Assembly: GCA_946618395.1 (NCBI GenBank)
Contig: CAMOLD010000059.1
Span: 1 to 7,820, forward strand
From: an uncultured Clostridia bacterium
Lineage (GTDB): Bacteria; Bacillota; Clostridia; Oscillospirales; CAG-272
Length of the DNA: 7,820 nucleotides
Direction: 5' to 3'
Below the pieces are notes generated by a model. It saw only the letters and a program-made list of their open reading frames with translations. It was not told the DNA's origin and did no database searches. A program made the position numbers and the translations under genes. Positions 1 to 5,954 of this stretch are shown one piece after another; within the stretch, counting starts at the first letter, position 1; each line of letters begins with the position of its first letter.

Positions 1-341
1 GCGCCGCTGAAAAGTCCGACTCGGTAGCCGTAGAGTCCGTAGGGCGGGCAGAGAATGAAAACAACAACCAAAAAGGTGACAGAGAGTAGGCAGGTTGCAA
101 TATAGCGCAACAGGAGCACCCAATCGGGCAGCGGTTTATCCAGCCCGCCGCGCAACGCCACCACCAAAAACACAGCGGAAACGATCATGGCAAAATAGTT
201 GCTGTCCTGCGTGTAGTATTGGAATTGCCCCAGGGAAAGCTCTACGGAGCTGATGATTGCCGCAACCAATTCCAGCCCGACGATCACGGCATTGCAAAGA
301 ATGGCGCAAAGGCGTTTTTCCCGTTTTGTTAAAAGGTTCAT
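1..341 (-). CDS. Multi-pass membrane protein, N-terminal part (Pr6Pr/FAR-17a-like), cut by window edge
   Basis: The frame is open from the ATG at 341 to the window edge, giving 113 residues without a stop. Upstream of the ATG the minus strand reads AAAGGAGG with a short spacer, which fixes the start. I see three hydrophobic segments, at roughly residues 12-32, 48-64 and 78-98. A polar stretch QYYTQDSNYFAM lies between the first two, and an LRYIATCLLSVTFLVVVFILCPPYG block forms the third. The pattern of short cytoplasmic N-terminus, aromatic 'YYTQDSN' loop and 'LRY..T..LTFLVV.F.L.P' helix resembles the Pr6Pr (FAR-17a/AIG1-like) family of integral membrane proteins of unknown bacterial function. 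This family call is from memory and moderate. The gene lies downstream of the lipoprotein gene on the same strand but has its own promoter in the 72-bp gap. The C-terminus lies outside the window. Confidence 0.6.
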   Translation of the reverse strand, partial: MNLLTKREKRLCAILCNAVIVGLELVAAIISSVELSLGQFQYYTQDSNYFAMIVSAVFLVVALRGGLDKPLPDWVLLLRYIATCLLSVTFLVVVFILCPPYGLYGYRVGLFSG

Positions 342-378
342 AAAATTTCCTCCTTTGATGGTGTGCGGTTCTGCTTTT

Positions 379-407
379 ATTTTACCATAAAGGAAAAAAA
401 ATTGCAA
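379..407 (-). promoter_or_regulatory. Promoter of the partial membrane-protein gene
   Basis: On the minus strand a -35 TTGCAA (402-407), a 17-bp T-rich spacer and a -10 TAAAAT (379-384) precede the ATG at 341. It starts only 7 bp after the stop of the lipoprotein gene, so the membrane-protein gene can be transcribed independently. No intrinsic terminator separates the two genes. Confidence 0.55.
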
Positions 408-413
408 CCTTTT

Positions 414-896
414 TTATTTTTCGCCGGGTGAAAAGTTGGAAACGGTGTAAAAAAGGTCTATCCCAATCAGCGCGCGCGGCGTTCCGTCGGCGGATAGGAT
501 CAGTTTGGTTCCGTCGGCATAGGTTAGCGTTTTTTCGCCCTTGTTTTCTTCCACCGCGGAGAGCGCGGCAGGGGAGAGAAGCAAATCCAAAGGGGTAAGG
601 AATCCGCTTCCGTCCGGCTGATTTTCCGCCTGAAATGCTCCTTGACGAATCGATATTCCGGCGCTTGTTTCGGTCACCGTCAAGCCGGCAAGAACTTCCG
701 GGGCAGTATAGCGAATGGCGCGCGCGGTTGCCGAGGCGGATATTTCGGCGGCAAAAGGCATTTCTCCGCGCGTGCCCTCTATGGTTGCCGTAAAGGGAAG
801 AAGAATTTGATTTTTGCGGTCCGGTTTTGCGCGGTCGCATGACACAACCGAAAAACAGCAAAGCAGAATGGCAACCAGTCCCCATACGCGGCGCAT
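414..896 (-). CDS. Small secreted lipoprotein, function unknown
   Basis: This encodes a protein of 160 residues. I chose the ATG at 896 because GGGGAGGT ends 6 bases before it. An ATG nine codons further upstream (923) has no such site, and the ribosome site would lie inside its coding region. Residues 4-18 form a hydrophobic signal helix ending in VVSC, with the lipobox Cys at residue 20, so the mature protein is probably lipid-anchored on the outer face of the membrane. The remainder is beta-rich: an FTATIEGTRG.MPFAAEI strand pair, then IRYTAPEVLAGLTVTET, and a C-terminal strand block. The phrase '(S/A)PE.LAGLTV' recurs, as I remember, in clostridial lipoproteins with a LolA/LppX-like fold. 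That link is an inference. The gene is divergent from alr. A TATAAT (930-935, minus) sits at the right distance, but I find no good -35. Confidence 0.7.
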   Translation of the reverse strand: MRRVWGLVAILLCCFSVVSCDRAKPDRKNQILLPFTATIEGTRGEMPFAAEISASATARAIRYTAPEVLAGLTVTETSAGISIRQGAFQAENQPDGSGFLTPLDLLLSPAALSAVEENKGEKTLTYADGTKLILSADGTPRALIGIDLFYTVSNFSPGEK

Positions 897-969
897 GTCG
901 AACACCTCCCCAAAAAGATTCATATCCTCATTATATGGGCAAGCAAATTGCTTTTATTCCCCCAAACCG

Positions 970-998
970 TTGCAAACTTGAAGAAAATATGATACAAT
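970..998 (+). promoter_or_regulatory. Putative promoter of alr-yqeG
   Basis: A TTGCAA (970-975), a 17-bp spacer and TACAAT (993-998) stand just before alr. The same -35/-10 pair drives both glycosylase genes in this window. The -10 is very close to the gene: a start point about 7 bases downstream would fall inside the AGGAGG at 1001-1006. Either initiation occurs early or the real promoter lies further upstream. Confidence 0.45.
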
Positions 999-1012
999 AT
1001 AGGAGGCACGGG

Positions 1013-2194
1013 ATGAATCTTTCCGCACGCGCGTATGAAAATCTGCCTTTGCCGGAGCTTCCGCGCAGTTGGGCGGAGATCAACCTTGAAGCCTTGCGGC
1101 AGAATTACAGGACGCTTTGCAAAACATTGCAAAAAAGAACCGATCCGATTGCCGTTGTCAAAGCCGACGCCTACGGGCACGGAATGGCAGCGTGCGCCAA
1201 AGCGCTCGCCGGGGAGGGATGCTCCCGCTTTGCGGTTTCCTGCCTGGAAGAAGGCATTGCCCTGCGCCGGGCGCTGGGAAAAACCGCACAAATTTTGATT
1301 TTGGGTTATACCGACCCAGCCCTGGCGGCAAGGATCGCCGAATTTGACCTTTCGCAAACGCTTCTTTCGGTTGCATACGCCAAAGAGCTTTGCCGGGCGG
1401 CAAAGCGGTCAAACCTTCGTTTGCGTGTGCAATATGCGCTGGATACCGGCATGAACAGGATCGGGTTTTCGGCGCAAAGCGAGCGGGATATTTCAAGAGC
1501 GGCAAACAAGATTTTGCATTTTTGCAAGGAGCCTGTGTTTTTATCCGAGGGGATGTTTACGCATTTTGCCTGCGCCGACAGCCGGGGGGACGCTCTGACC
1601 GATTTGCAAGCCGAGCGGTTTTTGCAGGTCCGAAAGCGCCTTTGCCAAAAGGGAATTCGCTTATTTTGCCATATTTGCAACAGCGCCGGTGCGCTTCTTT
1701 ACCCGGAACGCCATTTGGACGGCGTTCGTTTGGGCATTGTCCTTTGGGGCATTCTGCCGGTGAAAACCAATCTGCCGCTGGTGCCTGTCATGCGCCTTTG
1801 CACCCGTGTTGTGCATTTGCACCGGGTAGCGGCGGGAGAGCGCGTTGGCTACGGCGGAACATTTTGCGCCCGGCGGGAAAGCCTGATTGCAACGCTTCCC
1901 ATCGGATACGCCGACGGGTGGCTCCGCGCTTACGAAGGCGCCAAAGTGACGGTTGAAACGAAAGAGGGGAGTTTCCGCGTGCCTCTGGTTGGCAGAATTT
2001 GCATGGACCAGTGTATGGCGGACGTTACCGGGCTGCATATCAAAGTGGGCGACCGGGTGGTTTTGTTTGGGAAAGACCCAGGCGAGTTGAAAAAACTATC
2101 CGAACTGGCAAACACCATCCCCTATGAGCCAATTTGCCTGATTTCCCCGCGCGTTCCGCGCGTTTACGTTGAAGAAAAAGGAGAATCCAGATGA
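1013..2194 (+). CDS. alr: Alanine racemase
   Basis: This is a PLP-dependent racemase (EC 5.1.1.1) that interconverts L- and D-alanine in the cytosol and supplies D-Ala for peptidoglycan. The ATG at 1013 is chosen because AGGAGG lies 6 bases upstream. The longer open frame back to 827 runs through the divergent lipoprotein gene and is not coding. The protein is 393 residues, the usual family length. The N-terminal barrel has WAEINLEALRQN (20-31) and the PLP-lysine motif AVVKADAYGHG with Lys50, followed by YALDTGMNRIGF (141-152), FTHFACAD (182-189) and HICNSAG (220-226). The C-terminal domain carries GYGGTF with the second catalytic base Tyr280, PIGYADGW (296-303) and GRICMDQCMADVT (327-339). 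All the key residues are present. Its stop TGA overlaps the ATG of yqeG (ATGA), so the two are co-transcribed and probably translationally coupled. Confidence 0.96.
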   Translation: MNLSARAYENLPLPELPRSWAEINLEALRQNYRTLCKTLQKRTDPIAVVKADAYGHGMAACAKALAGEGCSRFAVSCLEEGIALRRALGKTAQILILGYTDPALAARIAEFDLSQTLLSVAYAKELCRAAKRSNLRLRVQYALDTGMNRIGFSAQSERDISRAANKILHFCKEPVFLSEGMFTHFACADSRGDALTDLQAERFLQVRKRLCQKGIRLFCHICNSAGALLYPERHLDGVRLGIVLWGILPVKTNLPLVPVMRLCTRVVHLHRVAAGERVGYGGTFCARRESLIATLPIGYADGWLRAYEGAKVTVETKEGSFRVPLVGRICMDQCMADVTGLHIKVGDRVVLFGKDPGELKKLSELANTIPYEPICLISPRVPRVYVEEKGESR

Positions 2195-2721
2195 AAGATC
2201 GTTTGACCCCTGATTTTATGTTCGGACATTATTGGGAGATTACGCCCGAATTTCTTGCAAACAACGGAATTCGCGCACTCTTGATTGATATTGACAACAC
2301 CCTTGCCCCCTACGAAATGCCGGACCCGGACGACAGGATACGCGAATGGTTTTCCACCCTCCAAAAAGCGGGAATCCGCGCCGCGCTGATTTCCAATAAT
2401 CACGCGCCTCGCGTGGAGCGGTTTAACCAAACGCTGGGGTTGATTGCCTATCCGGACAGCGGAAAGCCCGGCAAGAAAAATCTTTTGCGCGCAATGCAGG
2501 AAATGAATGTGAGCACAGAAGAAACGGCGGTTTTGGGCGACCAACTGCTGACCGATTGCTATGCCGGCAAACGGTTGGGGCTTCGCGCTTTGATCGTGCC
2601 GCCCATCAAGGATAAAACCAATCTCTTCTTCCGATTCAAGCGCCTGTTGGAGCGCCGATACATCCGCCGTTACGCCAAAGCCCACGGCAAAGAGGATTGG
2701 ATGGCGTTTTGGAAAATTTGA
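2191..2721 (+). CDS. yqeG: YqeG-family HAD IIIA-type phosphatase
   Basis: This is a 176-residue protein of the HAD superfamily, YqeG/GEP4-like subgroup. The motifs are in order: motif I LLIDIDNTLAP with nucleophile Asp33 and acid Asp35, motif II LISNN (Ser68), motif III Lys92 in SGKPGKKN, and motif IV VLGDQLLTD with Asp117 and Asp122. The late PPIKDKTN..F.FKRLLER segment is typical of YqeG. The family is related to the eukaryotic PGP phosphatase Gep4, but the physiological substrate in Firmicutes is not settled. A role in phosphatidylglycerol phosphate dephosphorylation is only suggested by homology. The start codon overlaps the alr stop by 4 bp, with AAGGAG (2178-2183) inside the end of alr. 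A bidirectional terminator follows the stop within 7 bases, so this is the last gene of the operon. Confidence 0.93.
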   Translation: MKDRLTPDFMFGHYWEITPEFLANNGIRALLIDIDNTLAPYEMPDPDDRIREWFSTLQKAGIRAALISNNHAPRVERFNQTLGLIAYPDSGKPGKKNLLRAMQEMNVSTEETAVLGDQLLTDCYAGKRLGLRALIVPPIKDKTNLFFRFKRLLERRYIRRYAKAHGKEDWMAFWKI

Positions 2722-2727
2722 AAAGAA

Positions 2728-2762
2728 AATGCCCACCGCAAATTGCGGCGGGCATTCTTTTT
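2728..2762 (+). terminator. Bidirectional terminator between yqeG and mscL
   Basis: AATGCCC (2728-2734) pairs with GGGCATT (2750-2756), continued by CCGCA/TGCGG across a single A/C mismatch, with an AAT loop. It is followed by CTTTTT on the plus strand. The A-rich run AAAAGAAAAT before it gives a T-rich tail on the minus strand, so it can stop both the alr-yqeG transcript and the convergent mscL transcript. Confidence 0.85.
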
Positions 2763-2769
2763 ACTTTCA

Positions 2770-3294
2770 TTATTTCTTCTTTGCCAATAAGTCGCGGATT
2801 TCGGTGAGCAGGACCTCTTGCTGGCGAATGGAGTTTTCAAACGAAGCTTCTTTTTCGGCGGCGGCTTTTGCGGCAACTTCAGCGGCGGCCTTGTCGGCGG
2901 CAGCTTTCTGTGCCTCTTCTTCCAGCTTCTTCTTTTCGGCAAGGGCTTTTGCCTTGGTGATGACGCGCAGGATCAGGAAGATGCAAAGCGCGGTGATGAG
3001 AAAATCGATAATGGTTTGGAACCAAGAGCCCCACAGAATGGCGGATTCGGCTTGAATCACCTCTCCGGCTTCATCCAGCTTTTCCGGGCGCAAAACCGTT
3101 TTCCAGCCTTCCAGGTTGCCGGATTTGGTCCAGAACCCGATGATGGGATTGAGGATATAGTTGACCAGTCCGCTGACGATCTTTCCGAACGCGGCGCCAA
3201 TGATCACGCCAACGGCCATATCCAAAATGTTTCCGCGGGAAAGAAACGCCTTAAAATCGCTCCAAAATGTGCTTTTCTTTTTTCCTTTTGACAT
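2770..3294 (-). CDS. mscL: Large-conductance mechanosensitive channel MscL, with long C-terminal extension
   Basis: This is a pentameric stretch-activated channel that releases solutes on hypo-osmotic shock. The protein is 174 residues, against about 130-150 for most family members. The start at 3294 is preceded by AAAGGAG. The N-terminal amphipathic helix and TM1 read FLSRGNILDMAVGVIIGAAFGKIVSGLVNYIL (17-48), the family signature. A periplasmic-type loop (50-88) is followed by TM2 FQTIIDFLITALCIFLILRVI (92-112). After TM2 comes KAKALAEKKKLEEEAQK and an Ala/Lys/Glu-rich repeat-like helix (about 118-150). The conserved terminal bundle LLTEIRDLLAKKK (162-174) ends the protein. The extra length thus lies between TM2 and the C-terminal bundle and should form an extended coiled coil. 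Transcription converges on yqeG and shares its terminator. The promoter is back to back with that of the glycosylase gene. Confidence 0.95.
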   Translation of the reverse strand: MSKGKKKSTFWSDFKAFLSRGNILDMAVGVIIGAAFGKIVSGLVNYILNPIIGFWTKSGNLEGWKTVLRPEKLDEAGEVIQAESAILWGSWFQTIIDFLITALCIFLILRVITKAKALAEKKKLEEEAQKAAADKAAAEVAAKAAAEKEASFENSIRQQEVLLTEIRDLLAKKK

Positions 3295-3323
3295 AATTGT
3301 TCTCCTTTCTTTTTGTTGCTTTT

Positions 3324-3351
3324 ATTATATCGCATTTTTTTCATTTGTCAA
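3324..3351 (-). promoter_or_regulatory. mscL promoter
   Basis: On the minus strand a -35 TTGACA (3346-3351), a 16-bp spacer and a -10 TATAAT (3324-3329) lie about 30 bp upstream of the mscL ATG, with AAAGGAG between. The -35 is only 3 bp from the -35 of the oppositely oriented glycosylase promoter, so the two may compete for polymerase. Confidence 0.85.
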
Positions 3352-3905
3352 GACTTGCAAAACGGGAAAAACGTGTTACAATAGAATTATATCAATAGCG
3401 GAAGGAGAAAAAGAGCAATGCAAACAGAAGCCCAAACGCTGGTGCATCCGTTAAAGCCGGTTTGGTCGAGGGATTCCCAAATTCTGATTTTGGGCAGTTT
3501 TCCGTCGGTTCTTTCCCGCAAATCAGCATTTTATTACGGCAATCCGCAAAACCGGTTTTGGAAAGTGCTTGCCGAAGTGTTCCATGCGCCGTTGCCGGAA
3601 AACAACGAGGGAAAACGAGCGCTCCTTATTGCCAATGGAATCGCGCTTTGGGATGTGATTGCCTCCTGCCGCATTTGCGGCTCGGCGGATAGTTCTATTG
3701 CCGACGTGGTGCCAAACGATCTTTCGGGGCTTCTTTCCCAGGCTCCAATCCAGCGGATATTGCTGAACGGAAAAACGGCGGAACGGTTGTTTTACCGATA
3801 CAATTCCGGTTTTTCAATCCCGGTCATTGCGCTGCCCTCCACCAGCCCGGCAAACGCGGCTTGGAATTTGGAGCGGCTTTGCAAGGCATGGGGAGCGGCG
3901 CTGAA
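3327..3905 (+). repeat. Direct repeat copy 1: half mscL promoter plus glycosylase gene
   Basis: This segment matches 5375-5954 nearly base for base (offset 2049 from the promoter to the end of the gene). Homology begins at an ATATCGC inside the mscL promoter, with one small indel in the T-run just after. It runs through the glycosylase promoter, ribosome site and whole reading frame to GGCGCTG. A weaker match, AATCAATCA, continues just beyond (3914-3922 against 5957-5965). Copy 1 has the intact mscL promoter next to it and is therefore likely the parental location. Confidence 0.92.
3355..3382 (+). promoter_or_regulatory. Promoter of glycosylase copy 1
   Basis: TTGCAA (3355-3360), a 16-bp spacer and TACAAT (3377-3382) are followed by AAGGAG (3402-3407) and the ATG at 3418. 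The arrangement is preserved in copy 2 with a few substitutions outside the hexamers. Confidence 0.7.
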
Positions 3906-3912
3906 AGTATAA
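3418..3912 (+). CDS. DNA-deoxyinosine (hypoxanthine-DNA) glycosylase, copy 1
   Basis: This is a 164-residue protein of the uracil-DNA glycosylase superfamily, matching the family-6 hypoxanthine-DNA glycosylase type (EC 3.2.2.15). Such enzymes excise hypoxanthine formed by adenine deamination and start base-excision repair. Visible motifs are ILILGSFPS (22-30, the motif I region), FYYGNPQNRFW (38-48), GIALWDVIASC (74-84) and IALPSTSPANA (137-147, the DNA-binding loop). The polar residues of the GNPQN block and of the GSFPS loop are the likely catalytic set, but I cannot assign the exact residue from sequence alone. The length is normal for the family. The start at 3418 has AAGGAG 10 bases upstream. 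The gene is divergent from mscL. A near-identical copy lies about 2 kb downstream (5467), and the AT-rich glycosyltransferase cassette sits between them. Confidence 0.9.
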   Translation: MQTEAQTLVHPLKPVWSRDSQILILGSFPSVLSRKSAFYYGNPQNRFWKVLAEVFHAPLPENNEGKRALLIANGIALWDVIASCRICGSADSSIADVVPNDLSGLLSQAPIQRILLNGKTAERLFYRYNSGFSIPVIALPSTSPANAAWNLERLCKAWGAALKV

Positions 3913-3925
3913 AAATCAATCAAAA

Positions 3926-3960
3926 TGCCGGGCAAAGACACATTGTGTCTTTGCCCGGCA
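3926..3960 (-). terminator. Strong terminator hairpin between glycosylase copy 1 and the glycosyltransferase-like gene
   Basis: TGCCGGGCAAAGACA (3926-3940) pairs perfectly with 3946-3960, a 15-bp stem with a 5-base loop. On the minus strand it is followed by TTTTGATTGATTTTTA, a good U-tract for the gene ending at 3980. On the plus strand the tail is weaker, but the hairpin could also end the glycosylase transcript. Confidence 0.85.
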
Positions 3961-3979
3961 AGTATTATGTTTTGACGTT

Positions 3980-5080
3980 TTATTCAGCAATATTCCCAAA
4001 AGAACGCTGTTCCATATATTTTAACATATCTACTGTAGAAAAACTTTTCTCTATTTTCTGAAAATCAGTATCAAAGAAGTGCACGTCAATATCTTCTGGC
4101 TTGGAAAAAGTGAAAATATTATGATCGTTGTAGTAAGGTTCCTCTTTTGTAATCTCGCAATTCGTCAATAATTTTCTTTTATAAGCCATTGCCTGTGCCA
4201 ATCTACTTGTACAGGAGGCTCTCCCTTCGGGCAAAATAACGATTTCGAGAAAAGCCTTGGTCTTCAGAAGATAGGATAATGTTTGTGCATATGGAATATA
4301 GGTATCAAAATAGAATTTGGATTGTTTATATTCAATGCAACAGCTATCAATAAGCGGATTGTTTATTCCAAGACAATTGCATAACTGATTATAAAACTCA
4401 GGTATTATTTCTCTTACATTTTGAAAGTGAACAAAAAAGATGCATTTTTTCCCTTTATCTGAAAGGCATTTAAATGTTTTTATTGTTAAATTGGCGCGTG
4501 CTAAATCTGCTCTGCCGGAAAAGAACAAATCTGATTCTTCACTTTCTCCTTGTGGTTCAACAATTCCGCTTTCACTTACAGGACCATAGTATTCTATTCC
4601 CAATTCAATAGCATCATATCTATTAAAAGTGAGAATGGTATCAAAATAATGCCTATATTGAAGGAAAAAAGCGCGAATGTCGTCTGTTTGAACTGCATCA
4701 TATAAATGAATTGCCAGTTTGCAATTTTTGAAATCCTTTTTCAAGTAATCCAAAAATGATAAAAAAGAAGCGCGCTCTCCGTAGAGTTCATATCCGTTTG
4801 AAAACAGGAAAATATATTCGGTACATCTTCTTCCTTTGAGAAAAGAATAACCTAAAATATGTCTATATATAAATCTTTTCAAAAAACGTGGTAAAAATGA
4901 AATTATTTTTTTTGAGATGAGAAAATCTTTTATTCTGCTCCGACAATCTTTACCGTAAGAACAATATTCGTAATTATGGTCTTGAATTGCGTCTGCAAAC
5001 ATATTTTTACAGATTCCGATTTTTGGGCCAAAAAAAACTTTTTTTCTGTGGATATCAGCTCTTTTTGCTTGCTTTTTCAA
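3980..5080 (-). CDS. Orphan glycosyltransferase-like protein of the polysaccharide/CgeB-like type
   Basis: From the TTG at 5080 this is 366 residues. I chose that start because AGAGAGAGG lies 9 bases upstream and the promoter places the transcript start near 5105. The in-frame ATG at 5107 would be leaderless, and the ATG at 5140 lies inside the -35 box. No signal peptide or transmembrane helix is evident. Two blocks recall putative glycosyltransferases from capsule and surface-polysaccharide loci. One is YRHYFDTILTFNRYDAIELGIEYYGP (142-167), the usual '(Y)FD.I.TFD..DA...G..Y' motif. The other is YLLKTKAFLEIVI....SRLAQAMAYKRKLLTNCEITKEEPYY (270-317), matching '..S.LDI....G.T.R..EA....KKLIT.N..I....YY' in which the donor-site region normally lies. 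The product would be a cytosolic sugar transferase, donor and acceptor unknown. It has no polysaccharide genes beside it, its coding sequence is much richer in A+T than the genes around it, and it lies between duplicated glycosylase genes. Recent acquisition is likely. Confidence 0.6.
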   Translation of the reverse strand: MKKQAKRADIHRKKVFFGPKIGICKNMFADAIQDHNYEYCSYGKDCRSRIKDFLISKKIISFLPRFLKRFIYRHILGYSFLKGRRCTEYIFLFSNGYELYGERASFLSFLDYLKKDFKNCKLAIHLYDAVQTDDIRAFFLQYRHYFDTILTFNRYDAIELGIEYYGPVSESGIVEPQGESEESDLFFSGRADLARANLTIKTFKCLSDKGKKCIFFVHFQNVREIIPEFYNQLCNCLGINNPLIDSCCIEYKQSKFYFDTYIPYAQTLSYLLKTKAFLEIVILPEGRASCTSRLAQAMAYKRKLLTNCEITKEEPYYNDHNIFTFSKPEDIDVHFFDTDFQKIEKSFSTVDMLKYMEQRSFGNIAE

Positions 5081-5111
5081 GATGTTGTACCTCTCTCTAA
5101 AAATCATTTTT

Positions 5112-5140
5112 ATTATACTGTAATTTGTGATGTTTGTCAA
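5112..5140 (-). promoter_or_regulatory. Promoter of the glycosyltransferase-like gene
   Basis: On the minus strand this is a perfect -35 TTGACA (5135-5140), a 17-bp spacer and a perfect -10 TATAAT (5112-5117). The expected start point is near 5105, giving a leader of about 25 bases to the TTG start. A perfect palindrome lies immediately upstream of the -35. Confidence 0.85.
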
Positions 5141-5141
5141 G

Positions 5142-5156
5142 ACTGCAAATTGCAGT
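5142..5156. promoter_or_regulatory. 15-bp perfect palindrome, candidate operator
   Basis: ACTGCAAATTGCAGT is a 7+1+7 perfect palindrome. It starts one base upstream of the -35 box of the glycosyltransferase-like gene and about 15 bp before the XRE-type regulator remnant. The size and placement suit a dimeric helix-turn-helix operator. There is no direct evidence of binding. Confidence 0.35.
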
Positions 5157-5169
5157 TTTTAGAATAATA

Positions 5170-5337
5170 TCTTTGCGAAATGGTGTATTGAAGAACCTAG
5201 AATCAAAAAAGGAGTTAGCTGATGTTTTGCATTGTTCCCAACAAGTTTACAGCAACTATGAACTCGGCCAAAGAGATATTCCAACCAAAACATTAATTGC
5301 TCTTTCTGCATTTTACAACGTTTTCACTATATTTTAG
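5170..5337 (+). pseudogene. Remnant of an XRE-family helix-turn-helix regulator
   Basis: The frame encodes LKNLESKKELADVLHCSQQVYSNYELGQRDIPTKTLIALSAFYNV before ending in FTIF and a stop at 5337. KKELADVLHCSQQVYSNYELGQRDIP is a textbook XRE DNA-binding domain: the recognition helix begins at SQQVYSNYE, and 'YELGQRDIPT..L..LS.FYNVS.DYLLG' is the common clostridial form. Two defects are visible. Near the start the usual 'LKNLRED.DL.KKELA' appears shortened by several codons, and there is no ribosome site or plausible start; the ATG at 5134 lies within the opposing promoter. At the end the frame leaves the family pattern after FYNV, and removing one T would give NVSLYFRN, closer to the expected continuation. 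I read it as decayed. A short functional domain cannot be excluded. Confidence 0.6.
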
Positions 5338-5374
5338 AAATTTGGTTTTATTTCGAGAAGTCCATAACACAGAC

Positions 5375-5954
5375 ATATCGCGCCTTTTTTCGTTTGTCAA
5401 GACTTGCAAAACGGGAAAAACGTGCTACAATAGAACTATACCAATAGCGGAAGGAGGGAAAGAACAATGCAAACAGAAGCGCAAACGCTGGTGCATCCGT
5501 TAAAACCGGTCTGGTCGGATGATTCCCAAATTCTGATTTTGGGCAGTTTTCCGTCGGTTCTTTCCCGCAAATCAGCATTTTATTACGGCAATCCGCAAAA
5601 TCGGTTTTGGAAAGTGCTTGCCGAAGTGTTCCATGCGCCGTTGCCGGAAAGCAACGAGGAAAAACGAGAGTTCCTCCTTGCCAACGGGATCGCGCTTTGG
5701 GATGTGATTGCCTCCTGCCGCATTTGTGGCTCGGCAGATAGTTCCATTGCCGACGTGGTGCCAAACGATCTTTCGGGACTTCTTTCCCAAGGTCCCATCC
5801 GGCGGATATTGCTGAACGGAAAAACAGCGGAACGGTTATTTTACCGATATAATTCCAGCCTTTCAATCCCGGTCATTGCGTTGCCCTCCACCAGCCCGGC
5901 AAACGCGGCGTGGAATTTGGAGCGGCTTTGCAAAGCTTGGGGAGCGGCGCTGCA
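5375..5954 (+). repeat. Direct repeat copy 2
   Basis: This is the second copy of 3327-3905. At its left end it still carries the -35 TTGACA of the mscL promoter on the minus strand (5395-5400), but the -10 position reads TATGTC and no gene follows, so this is a promoter fragment without function. At its right end, bases that include the copy-1 stop codon are missing, and the sequence passes into unrelated DNA upstream of mgtC. Confidence 0.92.
5404..5431 (+). promoter_or_regulatory. Promoter of glycosylase copy 2
   Basis: TTGCAA (5404-5409), a 16-bp spacer and TACAAT (5426-5431) keep the copy-1 hexamers intact. AAGGAGG at 5451-5457 is a slightly better ribosome site than that of copy 1. Copy 2 should therefore be expressed. 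Confidence 0.7.

Noticed and set aside
827..1012. Long N-terminal extension of alanine racemase
   Set aside because: It runs through the divergent lipoprotein gene start and both promoters. The ATG at 1013 has AGGAGG and gives the normal family length.
2818..3291. 157-residue open frame antisense to mscL
   Set aside because: It is the shadow of the alanine/lysine-rich mscL reading frame and has no start signals. mscL is clearly the coding strand.
3913..5374. Insertion sequence or integron cassette
   Set aside because: No transposase or integrase frame, no terminal inverted repeats and no attC-like site were found at the edges. The flanks are the long direct repeats.
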